A DNA stretch of 64,000 nucleotides from assembly GCF_004208635.1 (NCBI RefSeq), contig NZ_CP035806.1, positions 2,480,001 to 2,544,000 of the forward strand, read 5' to 3'. Below, piece after piece: positions 53,925-62,325 of the stretch. The position numbers were made by a program, and so were the translations under genes. The notes below the pieces were generated by a model, which saw nothing but the letters and a program-made list of their open reading frames with translations, made no database searches and had not been told where the DNA came from. This DNA comes from Leucobacter triazinivorans. Lineage in GTDB: Bacteria; Actinomycetota; Actinomycetes; Actinomycetales; Microbacteriaceae. The first letter of the stretch is position 1, and the number at the start of each line of letters is the position of its first letter.

Positions 53925-54628
53925 GTCGCGACGACGATCCCGCCGAGGACACCGTGGTCGCGGGATCGGTCGAGGAGGCCGAGGAGGCCGACGCGTTCGA
54001 CGCGTTGGACGCGACCGTGGTGGCCGATGCCGCCGATGCCGCCGACGCGGTCGTCGTGGCCGTCGAGGGCGACGCCGCCGATGCCGCCGACGCGGTCGTC
54101 GTGGCCGTCGAGGGCGACGCGGCCGACGAGGTCGACGCGACCGTGGTGGCCCCGTTCGGCACTGCGCCGGGCACTGCGCCGGGCGCTGCGCCCCGATCGC
54201 CCGAGCGGTCACGGGGCGCCACCGGAAACCCCGCACCGCCCGTTCCGGAGCCGGAGCGCGCCGGTCTGCCGCCCGCGCTCGCGGCGCGCATGTTCAAGTC
54301 GCCGCTCGATCCGCGCTACCGCGTGCCCGCGGCGCCCACGGGCGCGCCGGAGCACGCCCTGCCGCGGCGGGGAGTCTCGCCCGGGTTGCCGGTGGTCAGC
54401 GCGACACGGACCGAGCTGCGGCCGACGACGAGCGATGCGCCGCTCGAGCAGCGTGTGGGGCCCATCCCCGATTCCACGCCGCAGCCCCCCGCGGCCCCGC
54501 GCGACGGGCTGCGGTCGATCGCCCGCGCGGATCGGCGCTTCGGCGCGGTCGCGCTCGCCGGTTTCGCGGCCGCCGTGCTGTGCTCGGCGCTCGGGCTCTG
54601 GGGCGTCGCCGTGCTCGCCTTCGGCTAG
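53921..54628 (+). CDS. Acidic repeat-containing membrane protein, unknown
   Basis: A 235-residue protein not recognised. The first 90 residues are acidic with a 15-residue repeat (AADAADAVVVAVEGD) encoded by two identical 45-bp units at 54029-54073 and 54074-54118 and a decayed third. A Pro-rich middle follows, then LAARMFKSPLDPRYRVPAAP and one C-terminal membrane helix (VALAGFAAAVLCSALGLWGV). Topology is probably N-inside. GTG at 53921 overlaps the PP2C stop, so it is the last gene of the operon. It may be a phosphorylated regulator or adaptor, but nothing proves this. Confidence 0.7.
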   Translation: MSRDDDPAEDTVVAGSVEEAEEADAFDALDATVVADAADAADAVVVAVEGDAADAADAVVVAVEGDAADEVDATVVAPFGTAPGTAPGAAPRSPERSRGATGNPAPPVPEPERAGLPPALAARMFKSPLDPRYRVPAAPTGAPEHALPRRGVSPGLPVVSATRTELRPTTSDAPLEQRVGPIPDSTPQPPAAPRDGLRSIARADRRFGAVALAGFAAAVLCSALGLWGVAVLAFG

Positions 54629-54715
54629 CCTGCCCGGCGGGCCGAGCGAGCGTGTCTCGGGGAGGCGAAGCGCGATCTCGCCCCGATCCGGTGCCGGCGG
54701 GCGCAGAACCCCACT

Positions 54716-54770
54716 GAGATCCCGATTCTTGTCGCTGCTCCTCCTGGGGTGCGACAAGAATCGGGATCTC
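54716..54770. repeat. 20-bp perfect hairpin between convergent type VII operons
   Basis: GAGATCCCGATTCTTGTCGC at 54716-54735 pairs perfectly with 54751-54770 around a 15-base loop. It may terminate both operons; its arm loosely resembles the family A hairpins (GAGTCCCGTTCTGCCGC). Confidence 0.8.
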
Positions 54771-54807
54771 GGCCCCGTGAGCACTCCGCGCCATCGGGGT
54801 GGAGCGG

Positions 54808-56040
54808 TCAGCCGCGCTTCCGACGCGACCGCAGCACGGCGCCGAGCCCGCACAGCGCCACGAGGCCCGCGGCGACGACCGCGACCGCCGTGACGGGGGC
54901 GGAGTCTCCGTCGTCCGACGGCGTCGCGGTCACCCGGGTGCTCGGTGTCGACCGCGCGGCGTCGCTCGTGTCGGCGAAGGGGCTCAGCGGGCCGCGGGTG
55001 GTCGCGTCGGGGCGCAGGTCGAGGGCCGCTGCCGGGCGGATCGCGCCCCACCCCGTGAGGTCGTTGCGGGCATCGGGATCGGGCCGGTCCCCGGTGGCCT
55101 CGAGCCGGTAGGCCCAGCCCTCGGGGCCCTCATCGGGGTAGGCCTCGGCGAGCAGCGCGGCGGCACCGGCGGCGTAGGCGGTGGCGAAGCTGGAGGAGGG
55201 GGCATCGGCCGCGTAGACGCAGTCGCCGCCGCCCGTCGACGTGGTGAGCACGTTCTGCCCGGGCGCGGCGACGTCGACGTGGGGGCCGTGGATCGAGGCA
55301 TCCGTCGCGATGCCGGCGGTGTCGACTGCGGTCACCGCGAGCGCCCCGGGGTACGCGGCCGGGTAGCGCGGGCTGTCCGAGGTGTTCTCGGTCGTGCTGC
55401 GGTTGCCGGCGCTCGCGACGACGAGCGCGCCCCGGGCAGTCGCCTCGGCCGTGGCCTCGCGCAGCGCCGGGGTGTCGACGTCGTCGCTCAGCGCGACCGT
55501 GATGACGCGCGCCCCCAGGTCGGTCGCGGTGCGGATCGCGGCGGCGATGCGCCCGGCATCCGGTCCGAAGCCGCGGCGCACGCTCTCCTCGTCGTCGCCG
55601 CGGAAGACGCGGAGAGAGATGATCCGCGCATCCGGCGCGATCCCCACCGCACCGGAGCCGCCGTCGGCCCTGGCTGCGATGATCCCGGCGAGCGCGGTGC
55701 CGTGGCCTTGCGGGTCGCCGAGCCCGTCGGCGCGTTCGCCGTCGTCGATCAACGACCTGCTGCCGGGCGCGAATGCGTCGATGAGCTGCGGTCGCGTGCC
55801 GTCGACGCCCGAATCGATGATGGCGACGGTGACGCCCGCTCCGGTCGCGCGCAGTCCGGGCTCGGGAATGCCCATCGCGGCGAAGGCGGTCGGCGGGCCC
55901 GGGATCTGCGCCATCACCCCCGGGGTGCACGCGTCGGCGGCGACGGCCGGCGCCGCCGACTGCGGCAACGCCACGACGCCCAGTGAGGCGATCAGCAGCG
56001 GTGCGACGAGGACCGGGATCGCGATCCGCCGCCGCTTCAC
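54808..56040 (-). CDS. mycP: Type VII secretion-associated serine protease (mycosin)
   Basis: A 410-residue subtilisin-like (S8) protease. It has a signal peptide (IAIPVLVAPLLIASLGVVAL), catalytic Asp76 in VAIIDSGVD, His113 in QGHGTALAGI and Ser284 in SSSFATAYAAGAAALL, and a C-terminal helix (VTAVAVVAAGLVALCGLGAV) before RSRRKRG. This layout, anchored outside, is that of mycosins, which cap or stabilise the ESX membrane complex. The usual GTS is changed to SSS. GTG at 56040 overlaps the eccB stop. Confidence 0.9.
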   Translation of the reverse strand: MKRRRIAIPVLVAPLLIASLGVVALPQSAAPAVAADACTPGVMAQIPGPPTAFAAMGIPEPGLRATGAGVTVAIIDSGVDGTRPQLIDAFAPGSRSLIDDGERADGLGDPQGHGTALAGIIAARADGGSGAVGIAPDARIISLRVFRGDDEESVRRGFGPDAGRIAAAIRTATDLGARVITVALSDDVDTPALREATAEATARGALVVASAGNRSTTENTSDSPRYPAAYPGALAVTAVDTAGIATDASIHGPHVDVAAPGQNVLTTSTGGGDCVYAADAPSSSFATAYAAGAAALLAEAYPDEGPEGWAYRLEATGDRPDPDARNDLTGWGAIRPAAALDLRPDATTRGPLSPFADTSDAARSTPSTRVTATPSDDGDSAPVTAVAVVAAGLVALCGLGAVLRSRRKRG

Positions 56041-57359
56041 ACGCCCTCCGGGGTCGCCCCGGCGGCCTCTGCGGTGAGCGCCGGCCCCGCGGGCAGCAGC
56101 TGCAGCCAGGGAGCGGGCACCACCGCGACGTCCGACCCGGTGTAGCCGAGACGAGCGGTTCCCTCGCGCACGCCGCCGGGAACCGCGTAGGCGGTCCCGC
56201 TGCCGTCGACGAGCGTCAGCGTGCCGGCGGTGCCGCCGCGTACGAGTGCGCCCCCGTTCTCCGCAACAGCGATGCGCACGGCCCCCGCCGATGCGGAGGT
56301 CGGCCGTTCGCCGCCGGTCGCGGCGAGCACCGTGCGCTGATCGCCGCGCTCGCCCTCGAGCACGGCGCACGGGACCTCGAGCCCGCTCAGCGGCGCGAGC
56401 GGTCCCCTCGGCCAGTCCGATGCGCCCGCGGGATCCGTGGTCGGCAGCTCGGCGATCTCGGCCGGGCTGAGCTCGATCTCCTCGCCGAGGGCGCCCGATC
56501 CGCCGCCCAGCAGGTACAGGCGGTGCGCGAGCCCGCTCAGGGGTGCGAGGGCGCCGTCTGGCGTGAGTAGGTAGCGCTCGGCGTCGCCGCCGCCGACCGG
56601 TCGGATTACCGAGCCCGCCGGCAGCTCCAGCTCGGAGATCTCACCGCCGCCGACCGCCTCGATCGGCGCGAGATCGGCACCGCGCGCGAACAGCGCGAGC
56701 CACTCGCCGCGCACTGCGACGGGGGCGACGGCGTCGAGCCCGACCGCGCGCAGAACGGCGGTCCGGTGCTGCTCGGGAACGGCGTGGCTCCGCCCGTCGG
56801 CGATGACGAAGGTCTCGCCGTCCCGCTCGACGACGATGCCCCCGTCGGCGGGGGCGGCGGCCCGCGCCGCGCCGCCGAGCTGCACGTCTGTGGCGGCGCC
56901 GGCGGCGCACGCACGCCATGCCGCGCCGTCGAGGTCGTCCGCCCTCGGCAGCGTGTCCGGGGCCCCGAGGATCCCGATCGTGCCGCCGATCGGAACGCCG
57001 TCGAGCGCGCTCTGATCGACGCTGACCACCTCGAACTCCTCCGCGGGGATGAGCATGCGCGCGCTGACGGTGTTGATGACGGGGTGGAGCGTGCCGTCGA
57101 CGCTCACGTAGCGCGCGCCGGTGTCGCGGGCCACGATGAGCCGGTTGTTCTCCCAGCCGCCGGGCAGCGCGGGCTGCATGAGCCCGATGAAGATCCCGGC
57201 CAGCAGCACCATGCCGGTCAGCGCGATTCCGGCGAACACGGCTCGCAGCGGCTTGGCCGGCTCGAGCTCTTTGCCCCCCGGCGCTCCGCCCATGAACGCC
57301 GAGAGCAGCCGGGCCCTGCTGAAGTTCTGCGCTTCGAGCAGGTCTTTCTTCGTGGCCAC
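56037..57359 (-). CDS. eccB: Type VII secretion protein EccB
   Basis: A 440-residue membrane-anchored component. A short cytosolic start ATKKDLLEAQNFSRARLLSAF is the EccB hallmark, with one helix at about 41-62 (VFAGIALTGMVLLAGIFIGLM) and a large external repeat domain (NNRLIVARDTGARYVSVDG, LHPVINTVSARML). In mycobacteria EccB is the periplasmic dimer of the ESX complex. The start is GTG 57359, two bases after the eccD stop, and the stop overlaps mycP. Confidence 0.9.
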   Translation of the reverse strand: MATKKDLLEAQNFSRARLLSAFMGGAPGGKELEPAKPLRAVFAGIALTGMVLLAGIFIGLMQPALPGGWENNRLIVARDTGARYVSVDGTLHPVINTVSARMLIPAEEFEVVSVDQSALDGVPIGGTIGILGAPDTLPRADDLDGAAWRACAAGAATDVQLGGAARAAAPADGGIVVERDGETFVIADGRSHAVPEQHRTAVLRAVGLDAVAPVAVRGEWLALFARGADLAPIEAVGGGEISELELPAGSVIRPVGGGDAERYLLTPDGALAPLSGLAHRLYLLGGGSGALGEEIELSPAEIAELPTTDPAGASDWPRGPLAPLSGLEVPCAVLEGERGDQRTVLAATGGERPTSASAGAVRIAVAENGGALVRGGTAGTLTLVDGSGTAYAVPGGVREGTARLGYTGSDVAVVPAPWLQLLPAGPALTAEAAGATPEGV

Positions 57360-57361
57360 GA

Positions 57362-58699
57362 CTATGCGATCCCTGCGGCGAGTGCACCGAGCGGCAGCAG
57401 CGCGGCGAGCAGCACGACCTCGACGGTGTCGCCGAGGGTGCTCAGTCGCATGCGCGCCCGGGCGCTCAGCAGCGTGAGTCCGGTGACGAGGCCCGTGGCG
57501 ATGAGCAGCGCGGCGAGCAGCACCGGCGCCTGCTCGCGGTGCGCGAGGATCGCCGTGAGGCCGCTGACGCCGAGGATCGCGGTGCCGCCCGCGAGCAGCA
57601 CCAGCACCGACGCGCGGCGCACCGACTGACGCGACTGGAACATGAGCACGGTGCCGCAGGTGATGGTCAGGGCGGTGCCGATCCAGCTCGACGCCGCGAC
57701 CACCGGGGTCGCCGTGAGCACCGCGATCGCGCACGCGATGCGCAGGGCGACGAGGAGACGGTGCCCGGAGTCGACGCGAGCGGCCACCGCATCGGGGTCG
57801 ATCGGCGGCGGCGGGTCGAACATCTCAGCCTCGGTCGAGGGCGAGACCACGCGGATCCGCGTGCTGCTGAGCGTGAGCCAGGGGAGCGCGCCCGCCAGCA
57901 GTCCGGCGCAGGCCACCATGACCGAGAACGGACCCTCGGGCGCCACTCCGGTGATCCCGACGACGCTCGCGGGCAGCGCGATCGCCACGCCGAGCGCGAT
58001 CGGCAGCGCGAGCAGCTCGACCGGGCGCGCAGCGAGCAGCATGGCGGCGGCGCCGCCGATCGCCAGCCCGGCTCCCGCAGCGGCCAGTGTGAAGCCCCAG
58101 AGCGGCTGATCCCGCACGAGCAGCGCGCCGGTGAGGCCCGCGAATCCCGCAGCGGCGATCCCGAACGCGATCCCGGCCTCCCGCTGCCGGATGCGGCCGA
58201 GCGTCGCGGTGAGTGCGAGCAGCACCAGCAGGCCGGTGCCGGCGACGACGGCCGGTATGAATGAGTCGGCCGGCTGGAGTGCGAGCAGAATCGCGCTGAG
58301 CGCGACGAGCGTGAGGCTGACCGCGGTGGCGGTGCGCGCCGCGTCCTCCGGCCGCCAGGCCGCGTGATGGGCCGACGTGGCGTCGATGACGGCCTCGACG
58401 ACGTCGTCGTAGCGTCGAGGGACGGCGATCAGCTGTCCGCGCGTCAGCGTCAGGATCTCCCCGTGCCCGATGCCCTGGGCGATCGCGCCGCGCGCAGGAT
58501 CGAGCTCCGTGCCGTCGGCGCGGGTCAGACGGTAGCCGCCGTGCAGCAGTGTGGCGTCGAGCACGCCCAGCCCGCGGGCGACACCGGGGAGCACCTCGAG
58601 CAGCGGCAGACGGCCGGGCACGGCGAGGTCGATGCGGCGCTCGGCATGCACGACCGAGAGCCGCACGACCGCACTCTGGTCGGCTGCTTCTGGGCTCAC
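57362..58699 (-). CDS. eccD: Type VII secretion integral membrane protein EccD
   Basis: A 445-residue protein with an N-terminal ubiquitin-like domain (VRLSVVHAERRIDLAVPGRL ... LLHGGYRLTRADGTELDPARGA, residues 10-95) and 10-11 membrane helices starting near residue 130. EccD forms the membrane vestibule of ESX systems. GTG at 58699 is supported by AGGAGG 6 bases upstream. First gene of the reverse operon eccD-eccB-mycP, divergent from a second EccD-like gene. Confidence 0.88.
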   Translation of the reverse strand: MSPEAADQSAVVRLSVVHAERRIDLAVPGRLPLLEVLPGVARGLGVLDATLLHGGYRLTRADGTELDPARGAIAQGIGHGEILTLTRGQLIAVPRRYDDVVEAVIDATSAHHAAWRPEDAARTATAVSLTLVALSAILLALQPADSFIPAVVAGTGLLVLLALTATLGRIRQREAGIAFGIAAAGFAGLTGALLVRDQPLWGFTLAAAGAGLAIGGAAAMLLAARPVELLALPIALGVAIALPASVVGITGVAPEGPFSVMVACAGLLAGALPWLTLSSTRIRVVSPSTEAEMFDPPPPIDPDAVAARVDSGHRLLVALRIACAIAVLTATPVVAASSWIGTALTITCGTVLMFQSRQSVRRASVLVLLAGGTAILGVSGLTAILAHREQAPVLLAALLIATGLVTGLTLLSARARMRLSTLGDTVEVVLLAALLPLGALAAGIA

Positions 58700-58824
58700 G
58701 CATACCTCCTGGTGCGAGTGATGGGATCTCGGCCGGCTCCAGCAAGAATCCTAGTGCGCATTCCCCGCCGGCACCGCCGAAAGTGATTTTCGGAGCCGGA
58801 AACGGGCGACGCTACACTGTCAGC

Positions 58825-60168
58825 GTGAGTCAACCGTCGCCGCAGCTGCGCCGAATCGCGCTCGACGCGGGCGGTCGGCGCCACGACCTCGCGGTGCCGG
58901 CGGGCGATGCGCTCGCCGCGGCGCTCGCCGCGGTCGGCGTGCATCTCGGCGACGGGCAACGGGTGCTGGGGCCGGATGGGACCGTCGTCGATACCGGCAC
59001 GCCGATGACTGAGCTGCGCGAGGGCGGCCTGTACGCCGTCGCGGGCGGTGCGGCGGCGGCGCCTCGGGGCGGCGGCGCGGGCGCGGGCGGGGCGGTGGCC
59101 GTGCTGCCCTGGGCGCTCGGCGGCCTCGCGCTCGTCTCGGGAATCCTGGCGCTCGGGGCTGACGGGTGGCGTTGGCCCGCAGCCGCGGTCCTCGGGCTTG
59201 CCGCCGTGGCGGCGCTCCTGGCCGCAGGCCGTGCCCGGCCCGGCCGCGTTGTCGTCGTCGCGGCGTTCGGGCTGGGAGGTCTGGCGGCAGCCCTCGCGAC
59301 GACGGCGGGCGCCGGGGCCGGGGCCGATCCCGGGGCCGATCCCGGTCTCCTGCTCGCGGTCGCGGCGGTCGCCGTGACCGTGACCGCAGGGGTGCTCATG
59401 GTGGTCGCGGAAGACGACGCGCTGCGCGCGGCAGCGACGCCGATCGTGGTGATCTCGGCCCTGTTCTCTGTGCTGGCGCTCCTGAGTCCCGCGCTGCGCT
59501 GGACGCCGCCGCAGCTGCTCATCGCCGCCTCGGCCGCTGCGGTGATCGGGATCCGCGCAGCGCCGAGCCTGCTGGTGGGGGTCGACCCCGGCTACCACCT
59601 CGACTACGGCCGCTACATGGTGCTGCGCTGGACGGTGCGGGGCCGGGTGCCCGAGTTCATCGAGCGGGTCGACGAGGATCGGGTGCGGAGCATCGTCGCC
59701 GCCTCGGAGGCTCGGCTCCGGTCGGCGATCGTGCTGCTCTCGGTGATCGCGGCAGCGGGCCTGCCGTCTGCCGCGCAGCCGCTCGGCAGTGGGGATCCGG
59801 TCGCCGCGATCGCGGCGGCGGTGTACGTCGCGACCGCGGTGCTCGCCCTGCTGCTCACCTCGCGGCGCACGTCGTCGCCGGCGCTGCGGCTCCCTCCCCG
59901 GCTGGCCGTGCTGACGGGTCTGCTCGGGCTGGCGGCCCTGCTCGCACCGCGCACGCCCGCGCTCGCCGCCACAGTCGCGGCCGCCGCGCTCCTCCTGGCG
60001 GCCCTGGTCGCGGCCGGCATGATCGCGCCGCTCGCGCGCGGAGACCGATCGCTGGGCTGGTCGCGCGCGGGAGATATCGTGGACAGCATCGCGATCGCCG
60101 TGGTGCTGCCGGCCGGGCTCCTCGCGGCGGGCACCTTGCATCTACTCCGAGGAGTGCTCTCCGCATGA
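58825..60168 (+). CDS. Second EccD-like protein (ubiquitin-like domain plus multiple helices)
   Basis: A 447-residue protein with the same plan as EccD: a ubiquitin-like N-terminus (LRRIALDAGGRRHDLAVPAG, GQRVLGPDGTVVDTGTP) followed by about 11 helices rich in Ala, Gly and Leu. In the middle, DPGYHLDYGRYMVLRWTVRG is a conserved cytosolic loop. It is diverged from EccD and may form a heterodimer with it. TACACT at 58813-58818 ends 6 bases before the GTG, giving a leaderless start, so the much longer upstream frame is not the gene. The stop overlaps the next start (ATGA). Confidence 0.8.
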   Translation: MSQPSPQLRRIALDAGGRRHDLAVPAGDALAAALAAVGVHLGDGQRVLGPDGTVVDTGTPMTELREGGLYAVAGGAAAAPRGGGAGAGGAVAVLPWALGGLALVSGILALGADGWRWPAAAVLGLAAVAALLAAGRARPGRVVVVAAFGLGGLAAALATTAGAGAGADPGADPGLLLAVAAVAVTVTAGVLMVVAEDDALRAAATPIVVISALFSVLALLSPALRWTPPQLLIAASAAAVIGIRAAPSLLVGVDPGYHLDYGRYMVLRWTVRGRVPEFIERVDEDRVRSIVAASEARLRSAIVLLSVIAAAGLPSAAQPLGSGDPVAAIAAAVYVATAVLALLLTSRRTSSPALRLPPRLAVLTGLLGLAALLAPRTPALAATVAAAALLLAALVAAGMIAPLARGDRSLGWSRAGDIVDSIAIAVVLPAGLLAAGTLHLLRGVLSA

Positions 60169-61349
60169 CCCACTCGCCTCCGCCTCCGCCGCCGCTTCCG
60201 CGCGCGGTGCCCCGTCGCGGGCACGCGCACGCGCACGCGCCCGGGCCCGCGCCCGGGCCCGCACCCGCTCCGGAGAGGCACGGATCGTCCGCGTCGATCG
60301 GCGTGCACGAGCGGGGCGCATCGGGTCGCTCGCGCTCCGGCGCCGCCGGTGCGCGTTCGGCTCGGCTCACAGCGGCCCTCGCCCGGTCGCGCGCCTGGGC
60401 CCGCCCCGCGGGCACGGGCGCGCGCCTCGCCGCGTACACCATCGATGTCGTCGCGTGCGTCCTGGTCGCGGTGGCCGCGGGGCTGCTCACCCGCAGTGCG
60501 GTGATCGGCGTCCTCGTGCTGCTCGAGGCCGCCGTCATCCTGCTGATCCTTGAGGCGCGCACCGGCGCGACGCTCGGCAATCTGCTGCTGCGGCTGCGAA
60601 CGGCGCGCGATGATGCTCCGTTCTCGCCCGGTGTCGCCCGCGGCGCGGTGCGCGGTCTGGTGCAGGGGCTCGGCAGCGCCGTCGCGCTCATCGGGGGATG
60701 GGCGGTGGTGGCCACGAGCGCCGCCGACCCGAGCCGCATGGGTCGCAGCTGGGCCGATCGTGCGGGGCGCACGCTCGTGGTGCGCGTGCCCACCGCGGCC
60801 GAGCGCGAGTCGTGGGATCGGGACGCGCGGGCCTGGGCGCAAGGGGCCCCGTCCCCCGCGTCGCCGGGACCCACCGGAGCGGTGCTCGGGGCTTCGATCC
60901 CGGCCGGCCCCGCCGCGCCGCTGCCGCCGGGGGTCGTCGCCGTCGACGCGCCGATCGCCGCCGCGCCACGGCCCCGCGAGGTCGGCGAGTTCCTCCTGCT
61001 GAGCTTCGACACCGGGCAGCGCGAGCGGCTGCGAATTCCCACGACGGCGCATCTCGGGCGCCAGCCCGCTCCCAGCGCTGAGGGGGAGCAGCTCGTGGCC
61101 GTCTACGATCCCGACAGCTCGGTCTCCAAGACCCACCTCCGGCTCGAGTACCGCGGAGGCAGCGTCTGGGTCACCGATCTCGGCTCCACCAACGGCTCCG
61201 TACTGGTCGACGACACGGGCGAGTCGACGTCGCTCGAGCGGGGCGCACGGATCCGCCTCGACGACGGCGCGAGCGTGCGGATGGGAGAGCGCGGCTTCAC
61301 GGTCGCCGTCGTGACGGGGGAGATCGAGCGGGACGGCGACGTCGGGTAG
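60165..61349 (+). CDS. RDD-FHA domain membrane protein
   Basis: A 394-residue protein. A Pro/His/Ala-rich N-terminus precedes an RDD-like membrane region (ARLAAYTIDVVACVLVAVAA, VIGVLVLLEAAVILLILEAR, GNLLLRLRTARDDAPFSP, LVQGLGSAVALIGGWAVV). The C-terminal FHA domain (about 290-385) has HLGRQPAPSA, SVSKTHLRLEY and DLGSTNGS, the residues that bind phosphothreonine. It is coupled to the EccD-like gene and could read phosphorylation by the locus kinase, linking signalling to the secretion membrane complex. Confidence 0.85.
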   Translation: MTHSPPPPPPLPRAVPRRGHAHAHAPGPAPGPAPAPERHGSSASIGVHERGASGRSRSGAAGARSARLTAALARSRAWARPAGTGARLAAYTIDVVACVLVAVAAGLLTRSAVIGVLVLLEAAVILLILEARTGATLGNLLLRLRTARDDAPFSPGVARGAVRGLVQGLGSAVALIGGWAVVATSAADPSRMGRSWADRAGRTLVVRVPTAAERESWDRDARAWAQGAPSPASPGPTGAVLGASIPAGPAAPLPPGVVAVDAPIAAAPRPREVGEFLLLSFDTGQRERLRIPTTAHLGRQPAPSAEGEQLVAVYDPDSSVSKTHLRLEYRGGSVWVTDLGSTNGSVLVDDTGESTSLERGARIRLDDGASVRMGERGFTVAVVTGEIERDGDVG

Positions 61350-61408
61350 CGCCGGATCGGCACCGCGACCGGCGCCGGATCGGCACCGCGACCGGCGCCG
61401 GATCGGCA
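61349..61408. repeat. 23-bp tandem repeat, 2.6 copies
   Basis: GCGCCGGATCGGCACCGCG plus ACCG repeats at 61349-61371 and 61372-61394, with a partial third. It begins on the stop codon of the RDD-FHA gene. Confidence 0.8.
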
Positions 61409-61528
61409 TTCGAACGGCCACGACGGTGAGCGCGATGATCGCGAACCCCGGCGGCGATCCGCGCGAGCGCGATTGCGGCACATCTCGGCGTGGATCTGCC
61501 GGCGGGTGGCGCGGCTCTCCTGCGTGCC

Positions 61529-61628
61529 GGGTGTTTTGTTGTCTGGTGTTGGTGTCTGGGTTTGGTTTGGCGTAGCGTCGTGGGTGGTTGTTGTGGTTTC
61601 GGGTTGGTTGTTGTGGAGGGGGAGTTGT
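61529..61628 (+). promoter_or_regulatory. Extremely G/T-rich leader and promoter of the WXG100 genes
   Basis: About 100 bases contain almost only G and T on the + strand, unlike all surrounding DNA. Within it TTGGTG (61549-61554), an 18-base spacer and TAGCGT (61573-61578) form a plausible promoter for the WXG100 pair. Confidence 0.5.
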
Positions 61629-61629
61629 G

Positions 61630-61947
61630 ATGGCTCAGACGATTTCGGCTGAAGAGGGGGCTCTGCGTCGGGGGCAGCAGGCGGTTGCCGATGCGAAGTC
61701 GGGGATTGATCAGCAGACGAAGAAGGTGCGTGGCGATATCGAGCAGTTGCGCGGGTATTGGACGGGTTCGGCTGCGGGGGCGTTCACGCAGTTGATGCAG
61801 CGTTGGGATGCGGAGACGGTGAAGCTGAACAACGTGCTGCTGGATCTGGAGAATGCGTTGCGCGGGACTGAGCAGGATCAGGCGGCGACGGAGCAGGAGC
61901 AGCAGCAGGCCATTTCGGGTCTGGGTGCGATGATGTCGGGCCGGTGA
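61630..61947 (+). CDS. WXG100 family type VII secretion target, first of pair
   Basis: A 105-residue helical hairpin protein with W44-T-G46 in GYWTGSAAGAFTQ. It has a Gln-rich second helix (TEQDQAATEQEQQQAISGLG) and no signal peptide. WXG100 proteins are secreted as dimers by the ESX machine. ATG follows GGGGGAG. Codons end in G or T far more than neighbours (CAG TTG, GGT, GAT, GTT), an odd composition shared by the next gene, with which it probably dimerises. Confidence 0.92.
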   Translation: MAQTISAEEGALRRGQQAVADAKSGIDQQTKKVRGDIEQLRGYWTGSAAGAFTQLMQRWDAETVKLNNVLLDLENALRGTEQDQAATEQEQQQAISGLGAMMSGR

Positions 61948-61990
61948 GGGTTCGGGTCGCTGTTCGAGGGGATGTCAGAGGAGTATGAAT

Positions 61991-62281
61991 ATGCAGTCGA
62001 TGTCGGTGCAGACGGCGCAGGTGAGTGCGCTTGCGGCGCAGATTCGGAACGGGTCGCAGGGGATTCGTTCGGAGATCGAGCGTCTGGAGTCCGAGGTGGC
62101 GAAGTTGCGGGGTGCGTGGAGTGGTGAGGCGCAGCACTCGTATGATGCTGCGCAGCGTGAGTGGACGAAGTCGTTGGGGGAGTTGCAGGCGTTGTTGGAG
62201 CGGATTTCGGGGAGTACGGAGCAGATCGCTCAGACGTATACCGCGAGTGATGCACGCAATGCCGGCCGTTTTGCCGGCTGA
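61991..62281 (+). CDS. WXG100 family type VII secretion target, second of pair
   Basis: A 96-residue WXG100 protein with W43-S-G45 in GAWSGEAQHSYDAAQ and helices on both sides. ATG at 61991 is chosen because AGAGGAG lies 7 bases upstream; ATG 61985 is only one base away. It lies 43 bases after its partner and shares its G/T-ending codon bias. The C-terminus is AQTYTASDARNAGRFAG; YTASD fits the YxxxD export motif known for one partner of ESX dimers. Confidence 0.92.
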   Translation: MQSMSVQTAQVSALAAQIRNGSQGIRSEIERLESEVAKLRGAWSGEAQHSYDAAQREWTKSLGELQALLERISGSTEQIAQTYTASDARNAGRFAG

Positions 62282-62325
62282 CGCACGGCACGAGAACAGC
62301 TCTACGCTCGCGGGGAGGCAGACGA

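Noticed and set aside
58549..58824. Upstream extension of the second EccD-like gene
   Set aside because: The extension overlaps the divergent eccD start, is low-complexity, and a -10 box lies 6 bases before GTG 58825.
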